DNA from: Mantis religiosa
Taxonomy: Eukaryota; Arthropoda; Insecta; Mantodea; Mantidae
Reading direction: 5' to 3'
NCBI GenBank assembly: GCA_030765055.1
Contig: JAUKNK010000147.1
Span: 3,502,001 to 3,566,000, forward strand
DNA: 64,000 nucleotides
Positions 34,970-47,046 of this stretch are shown piece by piece. Under the pieces are notes generated by a model. It was not told where the DNA came from. It saw nothing but the letters and a program-made list of their open reading frames with translations, and made no database searches. Both the position numbers and the translations under genes were made by a program. The stretch's first letter is position 1. The number at the start of each line of letters is the position of its first letter.

Positions 34970-35848
34970 ACTAGAATGCCCGTTTGACTTGGGTTCAAAT
35001 CCTTCGTGATGAGTTCAAAGTTTTAATGCCCTTCGCTTTATTTCTTGGGGATTATATTTTGATATTGTAATACAAATAAAACTTTTACAACATTATAGGA
35101 GTCTAGAAAATATAGTAATAGACATGGTTTCCGCCGGAATATAGTTATAAATGTGTAGTACCTAGCAGATATTTTATTACTGTGGGTATTGTGCTTGACC
35201 CATTCAATGAAGTTTCAAACATTCCACAAATGGAGGTGAAACAAAATATAAGCATGAAACTAAATCGATTAGATGTAATGTGGTCGATATTCTGCTAAAA
35301 ACAAAAGCCAACTACGGAACATGGTTTAAACATGCCGTACAGATTATAAGGGTCATAAAGTTAAACATGATCCTTATTTAAAGATAGCCGTGTTTTTCCT
35401 TTAAAATTTAAGGGCCTGAACTACCTGACGTTAGAATGAGCTCAGCCCAACTTATATGGCGAGCAAATCCATATAGGTTCCTAATTATCTGATTGTATTT
35501 CTTTCCCCTTTGGCTCAAAAGTGAACCAATAGTAGCAATAAAAAATTAGTAACTAAAATACAGGCAATAAGGTTTGGGAGAAAAAAAACGAAACTATGAG
35601 ATGTCGTTTCGATTCTAGCCTTCGTATCACCACATTCCAGAAAGCTAACACACTCCGCCAGCTGCTACGTGCTCTCTGGTGCTGTTTAGGTAACCATTCG
35701 GTTATCACCTACTTAAACCTTGTTTCACATAAGCTTTCCCCGTATCTATAAACGGCCAAGTGACCGTATCACCCCTCATTAGCTGTTATTGTAGTATAAA
35801 CCCTTGTGCGGTAAAAATTAGTTCGTTCTTTAACATGGTGATATGTTT

Positions 35849-35942
35849 ATTAATTTTTAGATGAGTCGTTTTTATTACACATCTGCTTCACTTTCGAAAG
35901 TGAAGCAGATGTGTAATAAATACGACTCATCGAAAAATTAAT
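35849..35942. repeat. 94-bp palindrome without spacer
   Basis: Arms of 47 bp meet at CTTTC|GAAAG (35895/35896). Only a few mismatches occur (ATTTTTAGATGAG against CTCATCGAAAAAT). It would fold into a full hairpin or cruciform. It lies at the left of the insertion that carries a transposase remnant and may be fused element ends. Confidence 0.8.
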
Positions 35943-36329
35943 AATTATTTCGCTTCACTGTGGTGTTCCAATACAGTTAAATCTCGATTTGGTGATATAT
36001 CCTTATATGTAGGAAGAGAATTGTCAAATTTATATTTTCGTAACTGTTTGTATAAAATATATTTCGCAACAGAGTTGATTTATCTGAAATGCATGTTAAT
36101 TCTTAAATGAGGTAAACAGCAGGCTCCTTTGCTCAGAGGCCTGTCTTTCACATGGCACGATAGCACGTGCTTTAGCGGTAGTGGTGACATAGTTGTTTAT
36201 ATGACTTCTATCACTGATTTTGTTTTGAACTGCATTTGTCATATATCGCCATTCGAAGGTGTGTTGTGCCGAGTGCTAGAGCTAAATTATTTTATTGACC
36301 GCCTAAGGAACGTGTACTTATTATATGTA

Positions 36330-36770
36330 TAATGGCAGAGTCTACTGCCAGTTTTATCGCTGAAGCATCGCAAGGCGAAACCTTCACAAAGTGGCGAAAA
36401 AAAGAATTGTAGTGCATGTGTTTAATGTACTCACAGAGAATCCGTCTTTTTTAGTGAGAGAAGTCGAACAGCTGTGCTCTGAACTTACAGGTGTGTTACA
36501 TGCGTGGAAACATTGCGATATGAGATTGGGACAACAGCAAAGCTTGCCACTGCAGGAGCGATATTGCTGTGTGGCGAAGACGTTGTTTAAGGACAATCAG
36601 ACCGTACCGGGATACAAGTCGCAAAATATACTATCTTGACGAGACTTGGGTGATTGAAGGACACATGACAAGTATGGCGTGTCACGACTTTTAAGACTGA
36701 AAGACAAGCATTTTTGCAGGGTATATGTGCTGGTTTTAAAATATCCCAGTGGAAGAGGCCCTAAGCCCTT
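36330..36770 (+). pseudogene. DDE transposase fragment (IS630/Tc1 superfamily)
   Basis: The N-terminal part (36391-36639) reads KRIVVHVFNVLTENPSFL and EVEQLCSELTGV, a helix-turn-helix-like region. Then YYLDETWVIEGH carries the first catalytic Asp, and a shifted frame gives RQAFLQGICAGFK. That order is familiar from insect DDE transposases with a YLDETW motif. Stops and a frameshift at 36680-36760 end it; the second and third catalytic residues are missing. Confidence 0.55.
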
Positions 36771-37284
36771 TCATTATAAGCTTGTTTCAGTTTCATTGCT
36801 CATTCATTCAGTTTCAACGTACTCAGTTCCCTTATAAACTTTATTACTTTTGCATCCCTTCATGTTCTTATTTTTATGATTTTGTATATCTTCCTGGCAA
36901 TTATTATGATGTTTACTGCAGGTTTAAGTGTGGCGGTTAGGCACCGGCTATGGCCTATGGTGCGAAAGCATTAGCCAGTTAGTGAGAGGGAGAAGGTAGT
37001 TGCAAGCGGAGTGATACATGTCAGCAGGGCAAGGTTAAATGAAACAGAGGTTCGTATTATATGCATGAGAAACAGTTTAAGTTTTTCGCAAATTCTTGGT
37101 GCTCATTCAGGGCTGTAAGTATTAATGCTGGGTAACTAGAGTACCGAATAGAAGGGCAGAGCTGCAATAATGGATTCTGTGTTAAAAGGGTGGATCTTTT
37201 CACTTAGAATATCAACTGCGGGTTCCATAGATCACAATAAGTAGGGGCAGAAAACTCAACTGGTATAATGCTAATTATGATTTA

Positions 37285-39425
37285 GCTACTTCATTATCAT
37301 TCATAGTTTGTGTTTGGCCACTATTCCTTTATATTTGTTTTGATTTTGTGATTTCTTTCCTTTTATCTCTTTCTTTCTTTTTTCCCTTCCTCTTAAAGAC
37401 AGTGGTACTGATTTTGCAGTAGATTTTTGTTTTAAGACGTTTGGGTGAAATGTTTCGACGAATTAGATTTTTATGAAAATGTATAAATTCGGAAATGTTG
37501 AACGTGTTTTCCTCTGTAGGACTCTTGCTTACACCTAGCTTAGACTCAAGCAACAGATATGTGTCATTGATTTCGTTGTTTGTTTATGGTGAAGATGCAG
37601 TAATCAGAAGAAGAAGTCTAGAAGAATAGGAAATATTACTCCAAACTGATTCTAGAGGGTGCTACTTCGCAATTTAAACGAAACGAAGTCATCGCAATAA
37701 ATTTTAAAATTTAAATGGCACCCGCCATTTTGTTTGCTGTTTATTGTTTACGTTATGCAATATGATGTATTCTTTTAGTTATTTATTTATATATTTATTT
37801 GTTATCTCTACATATAGAAATAACTAAAAGGCAATCAAACCTCTTTGCTAAGAGCCCCAAATGATAGAATTTCTTTAACTATTTTAAATCTATTTTTTCG
37901 CGATATTCAATTGTTTCTAGTCCCAAAGCAATGTCACCATAAAACGAAGCTTTTACCTCGCAGAACTAGAAGCGCTACAAACTAAACGAATTTATGGTCT
38001 CTATTTCTCCTCCTCCTCCTCCTCTTTCTTCTAGTTCTTCTTCTTCTTCAGCTTCTTCTTATTCTCTTTATTTGACTACTCAATATACATATTTAAGTAC
38101 AACTTAAAACTATCGTGATAACTTTAAGGCAGTAATGAAACAGAAAAAGCAGTATTCAGAAGAGTAAATCTGAAAGAATTTGGATTAGTACGCAAAACTT
38201 ATTCTAGAGGGCGCTACTTCGCTATTCATAACCGAAAGAAGATAATAGCGGCGAATTTTTATATTTACTTCATATTCGAAATTTGGGTTGCCCTTTACTT
38301 TTTGGGTTATTCAGCATTAAATATTTATTTATTTACTATTTATTTATTTATTTATTTTATTTTGGTGATGGTCATGATGATGTCATCCGAAGATACAATC
38401 TGGAAGTAAAAGAATTAGTTCTCAAAGTACAGGGCGCTACATGGGCATTCGTAAACAAAAGAAAACCATCGCAGTAAATTTTGGTCTTCAATTAAAATTC
38501 GAAAATTATGTTGCCGTTCATTGTTTACACTATGACAAACCTTACTTCATTGATTGTTTATTTTTCTAACTAGATAGAATTAATTGAAGCGAATCGACCA
38601 TTTTTCTACGTCCCCAAAATGATTTAGATCTATTTGCCCCTTTTTATTTAAAGCTTCCGCGAACTTCAAACGTTTCTTGTCCGTTGAGATTTCGCTGTGT
38701 TTTAGCTATTTTATTATCATTCACAGTTTTTGTATGAGTTACTTTTCTGTTAACCCTTTTTCCCTTCTATGTAGCTTCGTTATTTTCCCTCTTTCTTTCT
38801 TACTTTCCACTTAACTACCGATTTGGCAATAAATAATTCGTTTTCAAATGCTTTTGATAGCCGAATTAGGATCTTACAGAAAGAAACATTGGAAAAGTTA
38901 CCCGACACGCCTAAATTCGGGAAATTCTGAACGTGTGTTTTGTGTCGGAATTTTATATAAATTTTAGATCTAACTCACGACTCAAGAGATAAATATGCGT
39001 AACTTCTTTCCGTTTCTTTGTTTATAGTGATGATACGTAATCAAAAGAAACAATCTGATAGAATGAGAAATGGTACTCAGACTAATTCTAGAAGATGCTA
39101 CTTCAACATAGGTAAAGGAAGCAAGATCATCGCAGTAAATTTTGGTATTTAATTGATATTCGAAGTTTTGTTTTCTCTTCCTTATGTTATACAACGTTAT
39201 GTACATTGTTTTTTATTTACTTACTTATTTATTCATTTATGTATTTGTTATCTCTCAAGACAGGTATAACTGAAGCGCAATCAAGCATCTTTGCTAAGAG
39301 TCGCAAAGGATACAAAGCTCTTTGCACTTCTTTATTCTTTTCTTTCGCTATGTTCAATTGTTTCTAGTAGCAATGCAATGCCTCCCATAAGACGAGGCGT
39401 TTATCTCATAGAATTTGCAGTGCTA
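37285..39425. repeat. Diverged tandem duplications of a ~0.74-kb unit
   Basis: Two long copies, about 37285-38010 and 38695-39425, share TTATCATTCA(T/C)AGTTT, ATTCGG(A/G)AA and a GCTACTTC motif in the same order, then AGCAATCAAACCTCTTTGC against GCAATCAAGCATCTTTGC, and CAATTGTTTCTAGT. Two partial copies fill 38130-38690 (GGGCGCTACTTCGC, GGGCGCTACATGGGC). They are old and heavily diverged. No coding sequence was recognised. A TCC/TTC tract (38010-38060) and a TTTA tract (38320-38360) lie inside. Confidence 0.6.
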
Positions 39426-40333
39426 TAAAACAAACGAATATACAATGTTATGTTTATATACTAATTTCGGAGAGATTCAGCTTCGAGACGCCGAAGAGGA
39501 AACATCGCCTTCGAGAGTTACCAGCGCATCCAGAACTTTGGAGTCAGCAATTGCCATCTTCGGGAGAGACCTTCGGGAAGCTCCCGGAAATTTGCATAAT
39601 CTCCAGAAGAGAGCAGCAGCAACAGCGTGCGAGCGAGCGACAACCTACTGGAAAACACCGGAAGCAGCAAGCCTAAGGAATCAGTCAGGAGAAGCACAAG
39701 ACCACAGCCAACGCCTTAGGGCGGTTATATAGACACACCCAGTGCTCGGCCCTCTGTGCTTCACGCAAAACAACCTGCTAGTGATAGGTAAGTGTTAGCC
39801 TTAAGTAGCAGTAGTGCTGCACCGAAAGGTGTAGGGCAACATGCCCAACCAAAACGCCACCCCTAACCAAACCAAATGTCCCCTATCACACACCTAGATA
39901 CAGTTGCCGCAATGGACATCTTTACACTTTAAACGCAAGGAAAATTTTTACATAGACGGTGCGCTCAGTTTGTAATCTACTACTACACAAAAAGCAGGAG
40001 GAGCTACAAATCACGCGATTCTCGACTGCACGGCAGCAATTTTCTTTCATTATCTGCACAGGTCTCAGTCTGCCTCTGCTATTTGTGTACAGGAAGTTAT
40101 TTACTTTGTGTTGCTGTCATCAGATTTTTGACCTCGGTGCCGCTTTTGAAGGTGTGTAGTGTGAGTGTGAGTGTGTGGTATTTCTGCATCCAGTACACAA
40201 AATGGGCTGCAAGAAGCTCACTTGAGGGGAGAAGACTCATGCAATTCTGTTATTTAAATCTGATGGAGGCTACAACGTCATATTCGATCACCAAAGCTAG
40301 AAAAGGAAACCTGTAATACAGCAAGCGTCAAAT

Positions 40334-40894
40334 TTGCCTACAGCTACAGCCTGCATCCCGTTTAACGGCAATCTATCCGGCAAAATCGGCAGAGTTCTCG
40401 CAAAATACAACCTCAGGGCCATACACAAGCACCCTCCGAAGATTAAACATCTGTTGAGGCCAGTGAAAGATAAACTGGACTTCCAAGTGTACCGCATTCC
40501 CTGTGAATGTGAGACACCGTATATAGGACATACCGGAACGACCATCACTACTAGAATAATCGAACATGAACGGAGTTTTCGTTTAATGCAACCTGAGAAG
40601 CCTGGGCTGGCAGAGCATTGTTTTGATAACGACCAGAGAGTCACTTTATGGGAGACAATCATCTTGGCAAAATGCAACAGTTACTGCGAGCGGAGAATTA
40701 AGGAGGCTTTGACGATTTCTTCTGAAACGAGCAAGCTTAATCGTGATGCTGGATTTCAGTTCAGCTCCTCTTGGAAACCGGCTTTAAAAATGGAAATCCA
40801 TCGAATTAAGAAGCAAAGATCAATTCAGCTTGATAATCAAGTTAAGCAGTTACGTTTCTTTGAAACAATTTTCTATACTCACGCCATCTCCTGA
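40334..40894 (+). pseudogene. PLE connector and GIY-YIG endonuclease domain
   Basis: A single open frame of 186 codons covers the post-RT connector and the nuclease. NLSGKIGRVLAKYNLRAIHK and LRPVKDKLDFQVYRIPCECE lead to the YIGHTGTTITTRIIEHERSF motif, then QPEKPGLAEHCF and NRDAGFQFSSSWKPAL near the end. The order is standard for arthropod PLEs. The frame is intact, but no RT lies upstream, so no active protein is expected. It is only distantly similar to the PLE at 3886-5370. Confidence 0.8.
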
Positions 40895-41019
40895 CCGGGC
40901 ATTTAATTTACTGAAAACAGTCTTTTGTTCAGTAAAGCGAATTTAGATAGTGTTTTGTCTTTGTTTATAGTTGTGTTATATCCAGTATTTTATTTGTGAT
41001 ATAACATTTTATAAATATC

Positions 41020-41053
41020 CTGATAATGGGAGAGATGTACACTCCCGAAACGT
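41020..41053 (+). ncRNA. Degenerate hammerhead-like core at PLE end
   Basis: CTGATAA (normally CTGANGA), stem GGGAG/CTCCC, GAAA, then the self-complementary AACGTT. The second G of the box, the proposed general acid/base position, is replaced by A, so cleavage is unlikely. Confidence 0.5.
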
Positions 41054-41110
41054 TGATATCTAATCATCTTTTTACCCGGCTGGCTGCCCGAGACGAAGTG
41101 AACGTATTCG

Positions 41111-42239
41111 TCGCCAGGAAATCTTCAGGTGTAATATCAGTGTTTGTTATTTTTATTACCATGTAACGATTTCCATTGCGGCCACTCTATAACATGACGC
41201 CATCCACCTGAAAAGGTATAGGTATACCAAAGAACCAGGAAAGAATGCGCAAAATCAGAAGTATATACCTACGATTACAGGAAGGAGAACAAGATATAAG
41301 TACTACAATATACAGGAAACATAATCTCAATAGGGCTAAAATCTATATTAGACCGAGTTGTTCTCATAATCAGGCAGAGCAAATGACAAATACTGATATT
41401 CTACAATAAATCGGCAGTCCATGAGATAAAAGAAATGACTATAGCTATATTCAGAGGGAGCAAAATAACAATTGAAGGAGGAAGAATTCAAGGAAGAAGA
41501 CCGGCCATGGAAAATACATTTCAGCTGCATGAAACCTCACACAGGAATAGAGTATGGGCTAGCAGACATTCCTGCATAGTAAGCTATTGAATATGAAAAT
41601 CTGGAGCTAACTTACATTAGACTCCAAATTCCACAATCAAAATAGAAATCAAATCATTAATATTGTAGAAATTACAAATGAAATGGAATAACACAACTAA
41701 GAGGGTAATGAGTGAATCATTTTTCCCGTAAGTGAGAAACATACCCAAGCTGCGGTTGACTAATACACTGAATTCACAGCAGAGGTCACTGGCCATGCGA
41801 AAAGAAAATCTTCTCTTTACGGATTTCGTGACGATCCATCTTGTACGTCCAGAACACCAGCAAAACAATCCATTTCTTAACCTATGAGTAGGAGAATATA
41901 AAGCAATAAAGCATGTAAGAAACAAATTAGGTGACAAATAAAAATTGACTGCAAAACATTTTCAACTTTCAAGAGGTCTATTCAATCCTTATAGTTTTAT
42001 ACATTCCTAGTATACCACTATTAACATAATCAAAGCCTGTATTAGCAAACAAGTACATAATGTTTAAGTAACACCTTATAGGAAATTAAACTGTATAATC
42101 TGTAAAAGGAACTCATCATATTACGTGTCTAATAGCGCTTGCTGTAGTTCAGTAAATAAAAACAAATAACTACATACATGCCATACATATATGTCATAGA
42201 ACACATAAGACACTCCTAAATGTCTCTTTTTAATATAGG
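41111..42239. other. Unassigned sequence
   Basis: AT-rich. A 106-codon minus-strand frame (41617-41937) shows no motif and is not called. Confidence 0.35.
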
Positions 42240-42316
42240 AAGCTTCACTGGTTAGACCGCTTGGTTCCCACCAAGGGAGTGCAAAGTGAGACTTGTGGTG
42301 CACAACACCACATTCA
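42240..42316 (+). mobile_element. SINE-B fragment
   Basis: CTGGTTAGACCGCTTGG and GCAAAGTGAGACTTGTGG match SINE-B, but the segment with the B box is deleted. Confidence 0.6.
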
Positions 42317-42434
42317 TAATCTAACCGATCTTTTTATTATGAAGCAGCTCTAAAACATCTTTCTATTGAAATAACTACAACGCAATTTGTGGTAGTCCTC
42401 AATACCTTCTCTGTGATAGATGGAAGAAATCCCA

Positions 42435-42878
42435 TTACAATGGATGCAGAGGGTTTACAGAATGTGCTGTTAACATATTTATTAAAACAATGTAATTTTC
42501 TGATTCAAGTTGTAGGAATGGTACTAATATTATTTTTGTCTTGATGCTTTCCCTGAAAAATGTATTTAACCGAAAGTGAGAGAGAGAGACACCTGCGAAC
42601 ATGTGCTGGAGCTTCTCATCCCAGTTTCTCCCGCGTGTGTTACACAGAAGCTTATTTCTCTCAACGTTTACGGTGATTATCTCCGGTCGCTTCTTATGAG
42701 GAAAATTACGTCGACTTGGTTTACCTTGTGCGATCACATCCCATATAATATCCGTGCTGTGGAAGCCCATTAGGTTGCTGTGCAAAATAAGTTCATTAGG
42801 GTTATGATGTGCAAAAGTACTATTGCCTTCCATTTCCCAGAATACTAAACGTAATGAGACATCGTCCTTGCAAACCAC
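42435..42878 (-). other. Unidentified 147-codon open frame
   Basis: Minus-strand frame from ATG near 42878 to a stop at 42435. It has a mixed composition (for example HHNPNELILHSNLMGFHSTD), with no signal peptide, membrane segment or known motif seen. Length alone makes it slightly notable in this AT-rich DNA. It could equally be chance or a decayed element. Confidence 0.2.
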
Positions 42879-43422
42879 AGTTTTGGATGAGGGTTTTCAT
42901 TAAAGTATGTGTCACATGCAACATTTTTAATTTAAATAAAGTTTGTTAAATTTCCAATTTGCAGTTCATAGACAGAGACTGACACAGCTGTCTCCCCCAA
43001 GGAAGAAATGGACAAAGAGACGTAGGTATTTATCTGCAAGCGCTGTTATGGACGAAATAAAAGTTCAAATGATCCTAAATCCCTTAGAGGTTCAGATACT
43101 CCATATTTCTCATCGCAGGACTTAGCCTTCATTTATAGTCCCCATCTGCTTCAGTAAATTCTGTCATCGGCGTCAACCGAAATATGGAGTACGTGCAAAC
43201 TAATTGCGAGCAAGATGATTCAAATGGTACCTTGTTCATACTAGTCCCATGCTATTATGAGATCCATACACCATACATTTTTCTGTCGCTCAATGTCCTG
43301 TCAGTTACACAATTACGAACGAGGTATAGCGGTGAGTATGCTCTGAAGAAATATTTGCATTCTCTTTGTGAAGTGAAGCGCTCTGCTCAAACTGCCCATC
43401 AAAATTCGCTGTGCCGCGATAG
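42879..43422. other. Unassigned sequence
   Basis: Nothing recognised before the mariner left end. Confidence 0.35.
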
Positions 43423-44721
43423 TACGAGGGTCCTTCAATAAATAACCGAAGTGATTTAATTGTATTTGAATAAACCGCCCTAGAGCACCATGGCTGCTAG
43501 TGGTGGAAAGGTGAACCCTTCCTCTAGCAGTGCTGTGAGTGCCAGTCATGCAGAGTCAATCAGTTGGGAGTTAGAGCCCGATACTTTAGGTCGTGTTTAG
43601 TGTACACTCCATGGAACTGAAACTGCAGCACCACTGTGTTCTGTTAGACAAAACTCCTACAGAAACCTTTGAAATGGTGCAACAAGCATACAAGCACCAA
43701 GCTTTAGACAAAGCACAAGTCCCTGAGTGGTATAAACGTTCCAAAGGAGGTCATGAAGACCTTCAAGATTCTCCATGCCCTGACAAAACCGTAACAGCAA
43801 AAACGGAAGTCAACATTAACACAATTGTCGCAAATGTGCGAGAAGATCGTCAGATAACAATTTCGAACTTTGTAGATATGATGAATTTGTCTCTTGGAAC
43901 TGTACACGAAATAATTCGCAATAATCTTGGCTATCGAAAAGTTGCAGCGAAATGGGTACCGCACGTACTGAAGGACGAACAGAAGGCTCACCGCTTCTTG
44001 ACGTGTCAAGAATGGCTTAGAAGGTTACGACGGGAGCCAGACTTCTTGAACAGAGTCATCACTGGTGACGAGAGTTGATTCCACCATTACGACCAGTTAA
44101 GAAAGCAGGAGAGTTCGCAGTGGTAACATTCATTGAACCCTAGGCCTAAGAAAGCAAAAGTTCCGAAAAGTACAGGAAAGGTCATGCATCTCGTATTCTT
44201 TGACAAACAGGGCATTCTGTTTGATCATGTTGTAACTAATCAACGCACAGTAACTGTTGCTCACTATTGTGACGTACTGAAGGGCCACTGAAGAAAAAAA
44301 TCGCCGAAAAGTGACCAGATCTTGCAAGGAGAGGATAGATCTTACATCAGGATAATGCCCCTGCTCATCGAGCTCGTGCAACTCAAGATGTCATCGCAGA
44401 AATGGACATTGAGATCACGCCTTATGCACCTTACTCTCCGGATCTCTCACCATGCGATTTTCACCTGTTCCCTGAAGTGAAATAAGAGCTTCGTTGTCGC
44501 CATTTTCAAAGTGATAACGAGGTCAAAAATGTTGTCATGGATATCCTAAACAGACTGTCCAAAAATGGGTTCAATGAGTGTTTCGAACAATGGGTAAATC
44601 GTTGGAATAATTGTATTTCATCAGAGAGAGAATACTTCGAAAGTGTGTACGTAAATGTTAGTGAAATAAAACCATTATGTTAGTTAAAAATAGTTCAGTT
44701 ATTTATTGAAGGACCCTCGTA
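43423..44721 (+). mobile_element. Mariner (DD34D) DNA transposon, second copy type, inactive
   Basis: 1.3 kb with inverted ends that read TACGAGGGTCCTTCAATAAA from both sides, at TA sites. The outer TACGAGGG is shared with the mariner at 594-1903, but the inner ends and transposase differ, so this is a related lineage and not the same family. Confidence 0.9.
43593..44684 (+). pseudogene. Mariner transposase, interrupted
   Basis: The N-terminal half is open to 44078: LDKTPTETFEMVQQAYKHQA and VPEWYKRSKGG in the first helix-turn-helix, then NLGYRKVAAKWVPHVL and a GDES motif with the first catalytic Asp, where a stop follows (normally GDE followed by Trp). Downstream, frameshifts occur, but DNAPAHRAR and YSPDLSPCDFHLFPEVK remain readable with 34 residues between the two Asp. 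The C-terminus is at about 44684. Confidence 0.85.
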
Positions 44722-45867
44722 CATCTGATAACCTTAGGGATGTAACCGTCGTTTTATTTGTCACAACTAGATCGGGCGACTCTCAATAACTCTTCTCCCT
44801 CTACCTCCCGGAGGTCACTCAGGTGCCACAATTAGGTTAGTTTTTTCCATAGTGAAATTGACCTCCTTTCCCAATCTGGGCACTGTAATATTAAAGCTGC
44901 TCAGGGTTGATTACAACAAATATTCCTAATTAAGTGGGATTTCCTTTTTGTTGTTAGTAGTAGGCAATAAGTTTTGCCATTAAACGATTTAACCTGCCTT
45001 TCTCAGATGCTAATTAATTTTATTGTACTTAATTTAGCTCTTCATAACACCGCCTCCTCTATACAACAATAATTCTTCCAATTTTCTTGGAGAAGGTTGC
45101 CACTGAACATTTACGTGTAAATCATGATCCACGAATTTATGTTTCTCTGTCCTTAGCGGTTGCTTTCCATGACACGTGTGACACTATTCATTAAGTACTC
45201 GCTCGTGGAACTGAATTTATTGGCAAATAATTTCCTGGAATAGTTTCCTTAACGAACTACGTTCATGCTAATTATAACTGATGTGTAGTTTAGCAAAACC
45301 TGAAGTAACTTATTACATCTATCACAGGTGTAAACAAACATGATTGCAAAATTGGCTGCATACTTTTAAGGTGATTCTCAATTATCAAGTTAATTACCAA
45401 ATTTGATCAACAGCAATATTCTTTTTAACTAACATCTCTCAAAATCTTAAGGTGTCATAAAACACGTTATACCTACAACTGTCATATGTTATTCTTACAA
45501 TGGACACATAAGTCTGAAATTGTGACCCTAACCGGCAACGTAGCTGCCGAGCATAGTAATTGTTTACGTTTAACTTACTCGAAGTTTGCAATATGATACC
45601 CTTGGTCTTTCACTAGGCGCAGATCATAGTCTGCATCGGAGATATTCGGTATCCGGTTGTTTTCAAAGAGAGAGTTACATTGTCTATATTTTATATTTGT
45701 GATATTTATAATTATGGATCCCACGTTTTCAGAGTTAAGTTACGTAGTCAAACAGAGTAATAATTGAATATTTCTTTGACTTCGTGCATCAATGGCAGAG
45801 ATGAAGGAATGAACGAAGATGTGCTGCATTTCATATCTGATTTTTATTGTTATTGTAATTTTACGTC
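44722..45867. other. Unassigned sequence
   Basis: AT-rich; no gene or repeat recognised. Confidence 0.4.
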
Positions 45868-46087
45868 CTGCAACGTTAAGTCATGTCGGACGCTGAATGA
45901 AATGAGTGAAATAATGCTCAAAAGTATCCAGGGTCCATGGAGCTTAGAGCTACCTGACATTCGTCATTAAGGATAAGTGAAAACCCTGGAAAAAACCTTA
46001 TAGAGGTAACTCACCCTAACCGAGATTCGAACTCGGGACCTCTTGAACGTGAGGCAGGCACGCTACCATCTACGCTACCGAGGTGGG
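45868..46087 (-). mobile_element. SINE-C, full length
   Basis: On the minus strand the head (46018-46087) has the A box TAGCGTAGATGG and B box GTTCGAATC. The body follows to about 45868. This copy links the tRNA head to the sequence that forms the 108-bp satellite, and so serves as the key reference. Confidence 0.8.
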
Positions 46088-46234
46088 CATTCATATGTGA
46101 TGTACGAATAATCGTCAATGATTCTCTTCTCCCTACAGCAGTCAATCGACCGGATCTGTTTCATCCGGGAACAATTTCAATTCATTGATCTAATAGGTGC
46201 TTAGAGTACTGTAAGTCATCAATGACGTAGTGGT

Positions 46235-46810
46235 TTCATGTTTCCTAGTGATTTACCGAGAAAAATGCGAGCCAGTTGGCGAATTCAATATTGTGACTTT
46301 GTGGGTTCTTAGAATTAAAAGTCGGAGTTGCAGATATTCTAAATGTTCTTTATTTTCGTAGAAATATACTGTTCAATTCTTACGTAACAACATTACGTCA
46401 CATACACACAGTCTACTTAAGGTCTATGACAATAACAAACAGCGTTCTAATTATATCAACTCTCGTTACAGCAACACTCTACAGCTGCCTACTGCTTACG
46501 ACTGACTCTTAAATACCTCATATATAAATTCGAGACTGCTCCAGAACAATAACGAAACCGAATATTCTATCACATTTCAGAAGCGTAACTTCATCTATGC
46601 CGGCAAGTCCTTTATCTCAGCTATCGTTATTTGCCGGCTCTTTGTGTACACTAGCCGCGCTATCGTAGATACCGGCTTCGCGACAGTATCTTGCTGGCAC
46701 GTTGACCTGGTAGCTCAAGGTTAGAGAAACCGGACCCAGATTGTAGTGTCTGTGGTCCAAAGCCCGGCAATGGCATTGAATTTTTCACTCTGGCTCTAAG
46801 TTTCCAAAGG
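46235..46810 (+). mobile_element. SINE-A copy split by a solo LTR
   Basis: The left part (TTTACCGAGAAAAATGCGAG and CCAGTTGGCGAATTC) and the right part (a decayed tRNA-like core, GGCATTGAATTTTTCA) flank the LTR at 46292-46685. Confidence 0.6.
46292..46685 (-). mobile_element. Solo Gypsy LTR, minus orientation
   Basis: Plus strand starts TGTGACTTTGTGGGTTC and ends TTCGCGACA, the reverse of the TGTCGCG...AAGTCACA LTR. Flanks are ATAT (46288-46291) and GTAT (46686-46689), a slightly decayed 4-bp target duplication. At 394 bp it is shorter than its relatives. Confidence 0.8.
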
Positions 46811-47046
46811 CCGCGCCGTGGCTCATTGGTTAGACCGCTTGGCTCTCACCTAGGCGGCCCGGGTTCGATCCCAGGTGGCCGCAAAGTGAGATTTGTGGTG
46901 GACAACACGGCGCTGGGGTGGGTTTTCTCCAGGATCTCCAGTTTCCCCCGCCATCTCATTCCACCGGTTCTCTATCTTCATCTCATGTATCATCAGTGTC
47001 ACCGCCTGCGGTACCGTATGTAGTAAAAGCGGGCGTTAATCACTAC
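46811..47046 (+). mobile_element. SINE-B, tRNA-derived, full length
   Basis: The head has A box TGGCTCATTGG and B box GGTTCGATCCC, close to a CTC-anticodon tRNA (Glu-like). The body continues GCAAAGTGAGATTTGTGG and ends CGTATGTAGTAAAAGCGGGC then CACTAC. Inserted next to the SINE-A end. Confidence 0.75.

Larger units (their letters stand above)
34970..37265. mobile_element. Second copy of the TA-flanked DNA transposon, with nested insertion
   Basis: Segments 34990-35710 and 37060-37265 align with 11100-12390 and 12410-12615. Shared phrases are GTATTGTGCTTGACCCATTC, GTACCGAATAGAAGGG and CGTACAGATTATAAGGG/GGTACAGATTATAAGGG. The right end keeps a decayed AGTAGGGGCAGA...AACTGGTAT. The left inverted end is not visible. 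The stretch 35715-37060 is absent from the first copy and is an insertion. Confidence 0.6.
39480..41110 (+). mobile_element. Penelope-like element of a second family, internally deleted
   Basis: The GIY-YIG domain and a degenerate hammerhead-like end are clear. The stretch 39480-39800, with GGTTATATAGACAC and a GGTAAGTG donor-like site, is proposed as the 5' terminal promoter region. RT is absent. The 5' limit is inferred. Confidence 0.55.

Noticed and set aside
36129..36332. 67-codon plus-strand frame before the DDE transposase
   Set aside because: No motif and not in the frame of the transposase; probably non-coding part of the insertion.
40297..40677. 126-codon minus-strand frame
   Set aside because: It is antisense to the clear GIY-YIG frame at 40334-40894.
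41617..41937. 106-codon minus-strand frame
   Set aside because: No motif, no splice context and no similarity recognised; treated as chance.
46811..46885. Functional tRNA-Glu gene
   Set aside because: Sequence continues into a SINE body with a tail seen elsewhere; no terminator follows the tRNA part.
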